Of a DNA stretch of 64,000 nucleotides, positions 49,558 through 57,615 are shown one piece after another. Source of the stretch: Methylobacterium sp. J-090 (lineage in GTDB: Bacteria > Pseudomonadota > Alphaproteobacteria > Rhizobiales > Beijerinckiaceae); contig NZ_JAKSXV010000098.1 in NCBI RefSeq assembly GCF_022829345.1, positions 124,001 through 188,000 on the forward strand, in the 5' to 3' direction. Position 1 is the first letter of the stretch, and every line of letters begins with the position of its first letter. The position numbers and the translations under genes were made by a program. The notes below the pieces were generated by a model, which was given only the letters and a program-made list of their open reading frames with translations, ran no database searches and had not been told where the DNA came from.

Positions 49558-49905
49558 TCAGCCGAGACGCTCGATCAGGGCGGCGACCCAGATCAGGGCT
49601 GCGATGCCCTGAGCCGAGAAGGTCCCGGCCGAAGCCAGATCCTTGACGATTCCGATCCTCGGGTGATGGTCGGGATGGAGATGGTCGCACAGCTTCTCGA
49701 TGGCGGTGTTGAGGAACTCGGCCGCCAGCATGAGGAGCAGGCTCGCCAGCAGGGCGACACGCACCCACAGGGTCGTGCCCAGCAGCAGCCCCAGGGGCAG
49801 GCCGAGGACGAGGAGAACGAGTTCGAGGCGCACGGCGCGCTCGGTGCGCGCTCCGTGGACGAGGCCGCGCCAGGAATTGAGGAAGGCGAGGTACAGGGCG
49901 TGCAT
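49558..49905 (-). CDS. dgkA: Diacylglycerol kinase
   Basis: This 115-residue inner-membrane protein has three predicted helices and the DgkA signature AAEFLNTAIEKLCDHLHPDH, followed by a glycine-bearing third helix (SAGTFSAQGIAALIWVAALI). It phosphorylates diacylglycerol to phosphatidate, recycling lipid released by membrane-derived glucan or LPS modification. The ATG at 49905 comes just after the stop of the AbrB-type gene with a two-base gap, so the two are probably one transcript. Confidence 0.92.
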   Translation of the reverse strand: MHALYLAFLNSWRGLVHGARTERAVRLELVLLVLGLPLGLLLGTTLWVRVALLASLLLMLAAEFLNTAIEKLCDHLHPDHHPRIGIVKDLASAGTFSAQGIAALIWVAALIERLG

Positions 49906-49907
49906 GG

Positions 49908-50969
49908 TCAGGTCTGCGCCGGAGCGTCCTTGGCTGGCGCGCCCTTGGCGATCCACTTGGCCAGGAGCGGTCCGGTGATCAGCACCACGAACAGCCGCAG
50001 GGTCTGCACGGCGAGCACGAACGACACGTCCGCCTTCGAGCCCACCGCGATGATCGCCACGGAATCGAGGCCGCCCGGGCTGGTGGCGAGGTAGGCCGTG
50101 AGGAAATCGATGGGCAGGAGGCGGGTGAGGCCGTAGGCCCAGCCGGCGCAGAGGGCGATGACCGCCACCGTCGCCACGAGGATACCCGGCAGGGCGGTCA
50201 CCGTCTCGCGCAGGGTTTCCCGGCGGAAACGCAGGCCGACGTACCAGCCGATGGTCGCGTAAGCGAGGTCGAGGATCGACACCGGCAGGGCCATGCTGAC
50301 GAGGCCCAGGGCGTGCAGCAGGGCGCCGAGGAGCATCGGTCCGACCAGGGCGGCGGCCGGCATTCGCAGGAGGTACGCGAGCCCAAAACCCGCCGCCGCG
50401 ACCGCGAGGGTCGCCAGGACGGCCAGCGGCGGCGTCGCGTCGGGCACGGCGGCGGCGGGTGCGGCCACATCGGTGAGGAGGCGCGCCACCGCGGAGGCCG
50501 ACAGCACCACGGCGACGACGCGGACGTACTGCATGAAGGCGACGAGGCGCGGGTCGGCGCCGTACTCCTCCGACATCGCCACCATGGCGGCGGCCCCGCC
50601 GGGCGAGGAGCCCCAGGCGGCGGTGGTGCCGGGCAGGATGCGCAGGCGGGTCAGGGCCCAGCCGACGACGGCGCCGGCCACCACGGTGACGAGGACCACG
50701 GCGAGGATGATCCAGCCGTCCTCCGTGATGGTGGCGACGATTTCGGTGGTGACGGCCTTGGCGACGAGGCAGCCGATCATCGCCTGCGCCGCGAGGAAGC
50801 CGGGCTTCGGGACGCCGAGCCCGGCGCCGCCGACGCCGAACGTAATGGCGGCGAGCATCGGCCCGAGCAGGAGGGCGGCGGGGAAATGTGCGACTGCGAG
50901 GCCGTACGCGAGGGCGCCCGAGGCCGCGACGAGCGCCGTCCAGAGGCCGAGGAACCGGAAAGAGAGCAC
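49908..50969 (-). CDS. AbrB-family membrane protein (putative ammonia monooxygenase family)
   Basis: This 353-residue integral membrane protein has about ten helices in two similar halves. Each half carries the repeat typical of the AbrB/COG3180 family: FPAALLLGPMLAAITFGVGG and LRMPAAALVGPMLLGALLHA. The loop segments WGSSPGGAAAMVAMSEEYGAD and YLATSPGGLDSVAIIAVGSK are a strong family pattern. The family is commonly misnamed ammonia monooxygenase, but it is more likely a transporter or regulator of unknown substrate. It lies 39 bases after oxyR and 2 bases before dgkA. Confidence 0.86.
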   Translation of the reverse strand: MLSFRFLGLWTALVAASGALAYGLAVAHFPAALLLGPMLAAITFGVGGAGLGVPKPGFLAAQAMIGCLVAKAVTTEIVATITEDGWIILAVVLVTVVAGAVVGWALTRLRILPGTTAAWGSSPGGAAAMVAMSEEYGADPRLVAFMQYVRVVAVVLSASAVARLLTDVAAPAAAVPDATPPLAVLATLAVAAAGFGLAYLLRMPAAALVGPMLLGALLHALGLVSMALPVSILDLAYATIGWYVGLRFRRETLRETVTALPGILVATVAVIALCAGWAYGLTRLLPIDFLTAYLATSPGGLDSVAIIAVGSKADVSFVLAVQTLRLFVVLITGPLLAKWIAKGAPAKDAPAQT

Positions 50970-51008
50970 AGCGGAGAGCCGGGAGCGGGGGAAGAACGGG
51001 CCTGCGCG

Positions 51009-51983
51009 CTACACCGGATCGGCCACGCTGTCACGACGCGCCCGTGGGGGACGGGGGGCGCCGTCGTCTCGGCAGGCGGCGGTGCCGGTCGGCGCGTGGG
51101 CGCGGAAGAAGGCGGCGAGATGCGACAGGCCGGCGCCGCGCGGGTCGCTGGCGCGCCAGGCGAGGGCGATGGTGCGGCCGGGGCCATCGACATCGAAGCC
51201 GCGCGTCACGGTCAGACCGCTCGGATCGGGGCTGGTCGGCACGGCGAGCGCCGGCAGCAGGGTGTAGCCGGCCCCCGCCGCCACCATGGAGCGCAGGGTC
51301 TCGAGGCTCGTGGCGTGGCGGCCCGCGGCACTTCCCGCGCCGCAGGCCGCCACGGTCTGGTCGCGCAGGCAATTGCCCTCGTCGAGGAGCAGGAGGTCCG
51401 GCCCGGCGATATCGCGGGCCCGCAGCGCCCCGCCCCGAGCGAGGGCGTGATCGGCCGGGCAGGCGAGCAGGAACGGCTCGACGAACAGCGGCGAGAGCGT
51501 CAGCCCCGACGACGGCACCGGCAGGGAGAGCAGGGCGGCATCGATGCGCCCGTCGCGGAGCCCCTCCAGGATCTCGGCCGTGCGGGCCTCGCTGAGCGCC
51601 AGGGCCAGCAGCGGAAACTCCTGGCGCAGGCTGCGCAGGACGAGGGGGAAGAGGTACGGCCCCAGGGTCTGGATCGCCGCGAGCACAAGGCGGCCGGTGA
51701 GGGGCGCGCCGCGTCCCTCGCTCGCCAGGACCAGCAGGCGCTGCGCCTCGGCCAGGACCGTGCGGGCCTGGCGGACGATGACCTGGCCGGCGGGGGTGAG
51801 CATCACCCGGCGGTTGCCGCGCTCGAACAGGACGAGGCCCAGGGCCTCCTCGAGCTTGCGCACCTGCACGCTGAGGGTCGGCTGGCTGACGTTGCAGCGC
51901 TCGGCGGCACGGCCGAAATGCGATTCCTCGGCGACGGCGACCACATATTCGAGGTCGCGCAGGGACAGTCCGGACAGGTTCAT
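51009..51983 (-). CDS. oxyR: Hydrogen peroxide-sensing LysR regulator OxyR
   Basis: This 324-residue LysR-type protein has the N-terminal winged helix-turn-helix (about 5-64; LRDLEYVVAVAEESHFGRAA). Its substrate-binding-like domain includes the redox-active pair Cys205 (DEGNCLRDQT) and Cys214 (VAACG). The nine-residue spacing is the same as Cys199-Cys208 in E. coli OxyR. It is divergent from a catalase gene and carries an OxyR-type site at its start. Disulfide formation by hydrogen peroxide would activate katA and probably itself. The downstream membrane-protein gene may be part of its transcript. Confidence 0.9.
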   Translation of the reverse strand: MNLSGLSLRDLEYVVAVAEESHFGRAAERCNVSQPTLSVQVRKLEEALGLVLFERGNRRVMLTPAGQVIVRQARTVLAEAQRLLVLASEGRGAPLTGRLVLAAIQTLGPYLFPLVLRSLRQEFPLLALALSEARTAEILEGLRDGRIDAALLSLPVPSSGLTLSPLFVEPFLLACPADHALARGGALRARDIAGPDLLLLDEGNCLRDQTVAACGAGSAAGRHATSLETLRSMVAAGAGYTLLPALAVPTSPDPSGLTVTRGFDVDGPGRTIALAWRASDPRGAGLSHLAAFFRAHAPTGTAACRDDGAPRPPRARRDSVADPV

Positions 51984-51996
51984 AGGCCCTGCCTAT
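51982..51996. promoter_or_regulatory. Probable OxyR binding element
   Basis: ATAG at 51982-51985 and CTAT at 51993-51996 are separated by exactly seven bases, the spacing of OxyR contact motifs (ATAG-N7-CTAT). The element overlaps the oxyR start codon. OxyR usually contacts a second copy one helical turn away, and I do not see a perfect second copy. It lies about 150 bases upstream of the catalase start, so autoregulation of oxyR is the simplest reading. Confidence 0.6.
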
Positions 51997-52144
51997 CAGA
52001 ACGTTTGCCACGATGCATTGGCCAAACGGTCGGGGAGGGTTCATAAGCCTGTCTCAGAACTATTCCAGGGTCGATGTGTTTTTCGAGCCGTCCGGTTCCC
52101 GAACTGTCCCCTGGCCCGATCCAACGTTTTGGAGACAACGCCTC

Positions 52145-53734
52145 ATGAGCGATCAGCGCCCGATTCTCACCACCCGCCAGGGCCATCCGGTCCGCGACAA
52201 CCAGAGCACCCGCACGGTGGGCGAGCGCGGCCCCGCGACCCTCGAAAACTATCAGTTCATCGAGAAGATCACCCATTTCGATCGTGAGCGGATCCCCGAG
52301 CGCGTGGTGCATGCCCGCGGCGCCGGTGCGCACGGCTACTTCGAGGCTTACGGCAAGATCGGCAACGAGCCGGCGTCCAAGTACACCCGTGCCCGCGTGC
52401 TCAACGAGACCGGCGTGAAGACGCCGATGTTCGTGCGCTTCTCCACGGTCGCCGGCGCCAAGGAGTCGCCCGAGACCGAGCGCGATCCGCGCGGCTTCGC
52501 GGTGAAGTTCAAGACCGTCGACGGCAACTGGGATCTTGTCGGAAACAACCTCAAGGTCTTCTTCATCCGCGACGCGATCAAGTTCCCCGACATGATCCAC
52601 GCGTTCAAGCCCGACCCGGTGACGAACCGCCAGGAGGCGTGGCGCTTCTTCGACTTCGTGGCTCAGCACCCCGAAGCGATCCACATGGTGACCCACCTGA
52701 AGTCGCCCTGGGGCATTCCCGCGAACTATCGCGAGATGGAGGGCTCGGGCGTCAACACCTACAAGCTCGTCAACGACCAGGGCGAGGCCGTGCTCTGCAA
52801 GTTCCACTGGGAGCCGAAGCAGGGCATCCGCAACCTGACTTCGGCCCAGGCGTCCGAGATCCAGGCCAAGGATGTCGGCCACGCCACCCGCGACCTCTAC
52901 GACAACATCTCCAAGGGCAACTTCCCCGAGTGGGAGTTCTGCGTGCAGATCATGCCCGACGGCCCGAACGACCACCTGTCGTTCGATCCCCTTGACGACA
53001 CCAAGCTGTGGCCGGTGGAGGACTTCCCGCTCCTGCCGGTGGGCCGCATGGTGCTCGACCGGGTGCCGGACAACTTCTTCGCGGAAGTCGAGCAGTCGGC
53101 CTTCGGGACCGGCGTTCTGGTCGACGGCATCGACTTCTCGGACGACAAGATGCTCCAGGGCCGCACGCTGTCCTACTCGGACACGCAGCGTTACCGCGTC
53201 GGCGCCAACTACCTGCAGCTGCCGATCAATGCGCCGCAGCCCGGCGTGAAGGTCTACTCGAACCAGCGCGACGGCCAGATGACCTACGGCGTCGACGGCA
53301 CCGGCCAGAACCGGCACATCAACTACGAGCCCTCGACCCTGGCCGAAGGCCTGCGTGAAGCCCCCAAGCCGGCACGTGACTATCACCAGCCGGTGCAGGG
53401 CCAGCTCGGCCGCTACCAGACCTCGCGCACCGAGGACGACTACGCCCAGGCCGGCGTACGCTACCGCTCGTTCCAGGATTGGGAGCGCGACGACCTGATC
53501 GCCAACCTCGTCGGCGACATGAAGCAGTGCCCCGAGGCGATCCAGCTCCGGATGGTCTGGCACTTCTCGCACGCGGATGCGGATTACGGCCGCCGCGTCG
53601 CCGAGGGTGCGGGCATCGACCTCGCGAAGGCTCTAGCCCTGCCGCCCCTGCCGGGTCGCGCGGCTCCGGGCAAGCGTCTCGAGGCCGAGACCTACACGGA
53701 TGGCAGCCACGCCCACCGCGTCGCCGCCGAGTGA
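52145..53734 (+). CDS. katA: Haem catalase
   Basis: This 529-residue monofunctional catalase converts hydrogen peroxide to water and oxygen. The active-site histidine lies in IPERVVHARGAGAHGYFEAY and the distal asparagine in NNLKVFFIRDAIKFPD. The proximal haem tyrosine region is DRVPDNFFAEVEQSAFG, continuing to RTLSYSDTQRYRVG. Length and lack of a C-terminal flavodoxin-like domain indicate the small-subunit class. The ATG at 52145 is chosen over a longer frame that runs through the oxyR promoter region. It is likely OxyR-controlled, and a perfect terminator hairpin follows it. Confidence 0.93.
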   Translation: MSDQRPILTTRQGHPVRDNQSTRTVGERGPATLENYQFIEKITHFDRERIPERVVHARGAGAHGYFEAYGKIGNEPASKYTRARVLNETGVKTPMFVRFSTVAGAKESPETERDPRGFAVKFKTVDGNWDLVGNNLKVFFIRDAIKFPDMIHAFKPDPVTNRQEAWRFFDFVAQHPEAIHMVTHLKSPWGIPANYREMEGSGVNTYKLVNDQGEAVLCKFHWEPKQGIRNLTSAQASEIQAKDVGHATRDLYDNISKGNFPEWEFCVQIMPDGPNDHLSFDPLDDTKLWPVEDFPLLPVGRMVLDRVPDNFFAEVEQSAFGTGVLVDGIDFSDDKMLQGRTLSYSDTQRYRVGANYLQLPINAPQPGVKVYSNQRDGQMTYGVDGTGQNRHINYEPSTLAEGLREAPKPARDYHQPVQGQLGRYQTSRTEDDYAQAGVRYRSFQDWERDDLIANLVGDMKQCPEAIQLRMVWHFSHADADYGRRVAEGAGIDLAKALALPPLPGRAAPGKRLEAETYTDGSHAHRVAAE

Positions 53735-53768
53735 CCTGAGACCGTCTTCAGGTTTGTGGACGGCCACA

Positions 53769-53805
53769 AGCCCCGCAGGGTCACCCGACCCTGCGGGGCT
53801 TTTTC
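53769..53805 (+). terminator. Intrinsic terminator of the catalase gene
   Basis: AGCCCCGCAGGGTC (53769-53782) and GACCCTGCGGGGCT (53787-53800) form a perfect 14-base stem with a four-base loop (ACCC), followed directly by TTTTT. It begins 35 bases after the catalase stop codon. Confidence 0.93.
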
Positions 53806-54249
53806 ATGCCGCGCGTCGCCCGGTCCGACCCGTCGTGGCCGCGACCGTCAGGCGGTACGCGACAAGTCGAAAATGACACCGCGCAAGCAACGTCACCCGC
53901 GCGATGGGATCGCGATAAAGCATCGGCATCGCTCCGATGCCGCGCCGATGCGGAACCGCGACACGCCGAAAACTGCCTCCCTGTTTGCGCAGAGCCGATC
54001 TCCCTTGCCCTCTGTTCAGCAATATATAGCCCTCACGGGTATTTCACGACGATATACAAATCGAAATCTTGCAAAATTGCCGAATAAACTCTGTACGATA
54101 CCGTATATTCAAGGTTTGATTCACAAGAATAGTTCTGTTCACTCGCCTCGATCCTGCGTCTGCAAGATATTTTTCATGTTTCTCGCGGAGTAATCCATAC
54201 AACCGGAGGTGGCTTGGGTTTTTGGCCCGGCGAGAGAGACGAACGCGCG
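53806..54249. other. Intergenic region, partly AT-rich
   Basis: About 440 bases separate the catalase terminator from the GGDEF-EAL gene. The part from about 54010 to 54200 is far more AT-rich than the rest of the window. No gene is supported. Promoter elements of the downstream gene are likely here, but none could be fixed with confidence. Confidence 0.45.
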
Positions 54250-56364
54250 ATGAGCAGGCCGCCCAGGACAATCGATTCGCTCGTGACGCGCGATCAGCTC
54301 AACGCCGTGCACCAGGCGCTGCTCCCGACATTGATCTCGAACGTCTTCGTGTCCGGCTCCTTCGCCTTCATGATGTGGCCCAGCGTCGACCATGTTTTCC
54401 TGCTCGCCTGGGTGGGCTCCAATGCCGGCATCAACCTGATCCGTATTCTACTGGCATCGTACTGGCACAAGACCGGACAGTCGGACCGATATCCCGATCG
54501 AGTCCTTTTCTACTTCGTGCTCGGCGCATTCCTCTCCGGCCTGTGCTGGGCGGCCGGGCTCATCGGAGTCGCGGTTGCGGGGCAGGCCTACACCATCGCC
54601 ACAGGTCTGGCCTTCTGCGGGATCACCGCCGGTGCGGTGATCCAGTCGACGGCCCATCGCGGGGTCGTCCTCGCCTTCGTGGTGCCGAACAATCTCGTGC
54701 TGATCCTGCTGTTTGCGAGTGCCGGTCCGATCGAGTCGCGCGTCCTCGCCCTGAACCTGTTGCTGCTCGCCATTCTCATGGTGAAGGCCTCCTACAGGAC
54801 AGAGCGACACTTCAAGGATGCCACGCGCCTCAAATACGAAGCCACCCATCTCGCCGCGTCGCTGCAGTCCGCGAATGTCGTGGCGACGCAGGCCGTCCAT
54901 CGCCTGGAATACGTCGCGAACCACGATCACCTCACCGCCCTCGCCAACAGGATCGCCTACCAGAAGGCGTTCGACCAGTTCCTGGCACGCTCCGCTTCCG
55001 GCGAGGGTGATCTGACGATCATGTTGATCGATCTGGACCGCTTCAAGGAAATCAACGACACCCTGGGCCATGCGGAAGGCGACGCAGCGCTGATGGAAGT
55101 GGCCCGGCGCCTGAAAAGCCTCCTGACGCCCGACGATCTGATCGCGCGCCTGGGCGGCGACGAGTTCGCCGCGCTCATCTTCCGGCCGACGATGGCGGCA
55201 GAGGACGAAGCGATCGCCGAGAGAATCGTGGACCGGCTCCGCGAACCGTTCCTGCTCGCCGATCAGGCGTGGCAGACCGGAGCCAGCGTCGGCTTCGCGC
55301 GTTTCCCGGAGGACGGCGGCACGGTGAAAGATCTGCAGGTCTGCGCCGATATCGCGCTCTACCGCGCCAAGTCGGACGGACGCTCGGCTTGGCGCGCCTT
55401 CAGCGAGGACATGCGGCGCGGCGCGGCGATCCGGCAAGTGATCGGACGGGACCTCGCCACCGCCGTGGACGAGGGTGGCATCGAGGTCTGGTTCCAGCCG
55501 CAGATCGACGGCAGGACCGGCGAGGTCAGCGGGTTGGAAGCGCTCCTGCGCTGGAAGCATCCGGAACTCGGATGGCTGTCGCCACCGGATGTGGTCCAGG
55601 CCGCCGCCGCCACGCGCCAATCCGAGCGTCTCACCCGGGCCGTGCTTCAGGGCGTGTGCCGCATGGCGCAGAGGCTCGCGCAGCTGGGACGCCCGGGCAT
55701 CGTCGTGTCGCTCAACGTCTCGCCCGACGAGTTCGGCACCTACGCGGTCGCCGACATGATCGCGCAGGAGCTGACGGCCCACGGGGTCGCGCCGACATCG
55801 ATCGCGATCGAGATCACCGAGGAGGCCGTCTACTCCACCGAGCGCGGCGGGGCCGATCTCGCCGCCTTGAGACGGATGGGCGTCCGGATCATCGTCGATG
55901 ATTTCGGTGTCGCCTACTCGTCGATCGGCTCCCTGCGCACCATCCGATTCGACGGGATCAAGATCGACAAGAGCTTCATCCAGGATGTGGGGGACGAACA
56001 GAAGGACCACAGGCTGACGGGGGCGATCATCGCCTTCGCGCAATCCCTCGGCGTCGACGTGGTCGCCGAGGGCATCGAGACGAAGGCGCAGGCGGATACG
56101 CTCGCCGGCCTCGGCTGCCTCGTCCTGCAGGGATACTATTTCGCGCGGCCCATGCCTCAGGCGCAGACCCTCGCCTGGATCACGCAGAACATCTCCGCCG
56201 CGTCGAATCCGGCTGTCGGCGCAGCGGAGACGTATCCCCCGGGACTGGAGCCGCCCGATCAGACCGGCGACGGGATCGGTCAGCCGGCGCGGCACCCGAG
56301 CGAAGCCGAACCCCGCATCGCGAAGCGATCACACGGCGCTCGCATGATGCGGGCGATGGCCTGA
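54250..56364 (+). CDS. Membrane GGDEF-EAL cyclic-di-GMP enzyme
   Basis: This protein of about 704 residues starts with a membrane region of roughly six helices (residues 20-190). A GGDEF domain follows with the intact motif GGDEF near residue 302 and the substrate region DLDRFKEINDTLGHAEGDAA. Next comes an EAL domain with EALLRW near residue 430, EITEEAVYS, DDFGVAYSSIGSL, DKSFIQDV and AEGIET. Both active sites look complete, so it could make or degrade cyclic-di-GMP. The signal sensed by the membrane part is unknown. I use ATG 54250; TTG 54214 with a close GGAGG is a real alternative. Confidence 0.9.
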   Translation: MSRPPRTIDSLVTRDQLNAVHQALLPTLISNVFVSGSFAFMMWPSVDHVFLLAWVGSNAGINLIRILLASYWHKTGQSDRYPDRVLFYFVLGAFLSGLCWAAGLIGVAVAGQAYTIATGLAFCGITAGAVIQSTAHRGVVLAFVVPNNLVLILLFASAGPIESRVLALNLLLLAILMVKASYRTERHFKDATRLKYEATHLAASLQSANVVATQAVHRLEYVANHDHLTALANRIAYQKAFDQFLARSASGEGDLTIMLIDLDRFKEINDTLGHAEGDAALMEVARRLKSLLTPDDLIARLGGDEFAALIFRPTMAAEDEAIAERIVDRLREPFLLADQAWQTGASVGFARFPEDGGTVKDLQVCADIALYRAKSDGRSAWRAFSEDMRRGAAIRQVIGRDLATAVDEGGIEVWFQPQIDGRTGEVSGLEALLRWKHPELGWLSPPDVVQAAAATRQSERLTRAVLQGVCRMAQRLAQLGRPGIVVSLNVSPDEFGTYAVADMIAQELTAHGVAPTSIAIEITEEAVYSTERGGADLAALRRMGVRIIVDDFGVAYSSIGSLRTIRFDGIKIDKSFIQDVGDEQKDHRLTGAIIAFAQSLGVDVVAEGIETKAQADTLAGLGCLVLQGYYFARPMPQAQTLAWITQNISAASNPAVGAAETYPPGLEPPDQTGDGIGQPARHPSEAEPRIAKRSHGARMMRAMA

Positions 56365-56418
56365 GCGGAAACCGCCTTCCGCCGTCGCGCGGCGATCGGC
56401 CGGAAGGGCGCCCGTCGG

Positions 56419-57609
56419 TCAGGGTGCGCCGACCTTGCGGTCGCGGCCGGCACCGAGGCCGAACAGCAGCGCGCCGAACGCGATTGCGCAGAACAGGCCG
56501 AGGGAGGCGCCCCAACTCCCGCTGGCGTCGTGCGCGAGGCCGAAGCCCAGGGGACCGAAGGCGGCGAGGGTGTAGCCGACGCTCTGCGACATCGCCGCGA
56601 GGGATGCCGTCGAGGCGGCATCGCGCGCGCGCAGGACGATGATGGTCAGCCCGAGGCCGAACAGGCCGCCGATTGCGAAGCCGAGCAGCATCCCGAAGGG
56701 CCGTACGAGGCCGACCGGGCCGACGGCCAGGGCGAGCAGGGCGCCCACGGCCAGGGCGAGGAGACCAGCCACGAAGAGGCGCTGATCGCGGACACGGGCG
56801 GCGAGGGTGGGCACCAGAAGGGCGGCCGGCGCCTGCCCGAGTCCCATCAGCGACGACACCAAGCCGGCATCGACCGCGCTCAGACCGCGATCGTGCAGCA
56901 CCACCGGCAGCCAGCCGAACATGATGTAGGCGAGCGAGGATTGCAGGCCCATGAAGCCGGTGACCTGCCAGGCGAGCCTGTCCCGCCAAAGGGGCCGGCG
57001 GCGCACGGAGCGCTCGGCCGGATCGGTGGCCCGGGCGAAGGGCAGCCAGGCCAGGGTCGCGACGAGGGCCGGAACGCCCCAGAGGCCGAGGGCCGGGGAC
57101 CAGCCGTCTACGGATTGGGCGAGGGGGACGCTGAACCCGGCCCCGGCGGCGGCCCCGAGGCACAGCACCATGGTGTAGAGCCCGGTCATGAGGCCGACCC
57201 GGCTCGGAAAATCGCGCTTCACGAGGCCCGGCAGCAGGACGCCCGCGAGGCCGATCCCCATGGCGGCGACGCACGCGCCGACGAAGAGCGGCCCCAGGCC
57301 GCCCAGGCCGCGCAACCCAGAGCCGAGGGCGACCACGGCGACGGCGAGCAGCACGCCCCGGTCGGCGCCGAGGCGGCGGATCACCACGGGACCCAGCGCG
57401 CAGGCGAGGCCGATGCACAGCACCGGCAGGGTGTTGAGAAATGCGGCCCCGGCGGTGCTCAGCCCCGTCGTCGCCCGGATCGCCTCGAGGAGGGGACCGA
57501 CCGTGGTCAGGGCCGGCCGCATGTTGAACGCGACGAGCATCATCCCGATGCCGACGAGGGCGGGACGGACAGAAGCGGAGCGCGACCCGCTCATGCCATG
57601 CGACGCCAT
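56419..57609 (-). CDS. MFS transporter, CynX/NimT type
   Basis: This 396-residue protein has twelve predicted membrane helices and the features of the CynX/NimT branch of the major facilitator superfamily. The N-terminus contains MLVAFNMRPALTTVGPLLEA and the seventh helix region WQVTGFMGLQSSLAYIMFGW, then LPVVLHDRGLSAVDAGLVSS. Members export or import cyanate, 2-nitroimidazole or other small organic anions. The substrate is unknown. It lies seven bases after lnt in the same direction, at the end of the housekeeping block, where other genomes usually have different genes. Confidence 0.85.
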   Translation of the reverse strand: MASHGMSGSRSASVRPALVGIGMMLVAFNMRPALTTVGPLLEAIRATTGLSTAGAAFLNTLPVLCIGLACALGPVVIRRLGADRGVLLAVAVVALGSGLRGLGGLGPLFVGACVAAMGIGLAGVLLPGLVKRDFPSRVGLMTGLYTMVLCLGAAAGAGFSVPLAQSVDGWSPALGLWGVPALVATLAWLPFARATDPAERSVRRRPLWRDRLAWQVTGFMGLQSSLAYIMFGWLPVVLHDRGLSAVDAGLVSSLMGLGQAPAALLVPTLAARVRDQRLFVAGLLALAVGALLALAVGPVGLVRPFGMLLGFAIGGLFGLGLTIIVLRARDAASTASLAAMSQSVGYTLAAFGPLGFGLAHDASGSWGASLGLFCAIAFGALLFGLGAGRDRKVGAP

Positions 57610-57615
57610 CTCATC

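Noticed and set aside
49908..50969. Ammonia monooxygenase subunit
   Set aside because: The family is often mislabelled this way; the sequence is a ten-helix AbrB-type membrane protein with no monooxygenase features.
53756..54193. Plus-strand frame of 145 codons after the catalase gene
   Set aside because: It includes the terminator hairpin and a region of shifting base composition, with no start signal.
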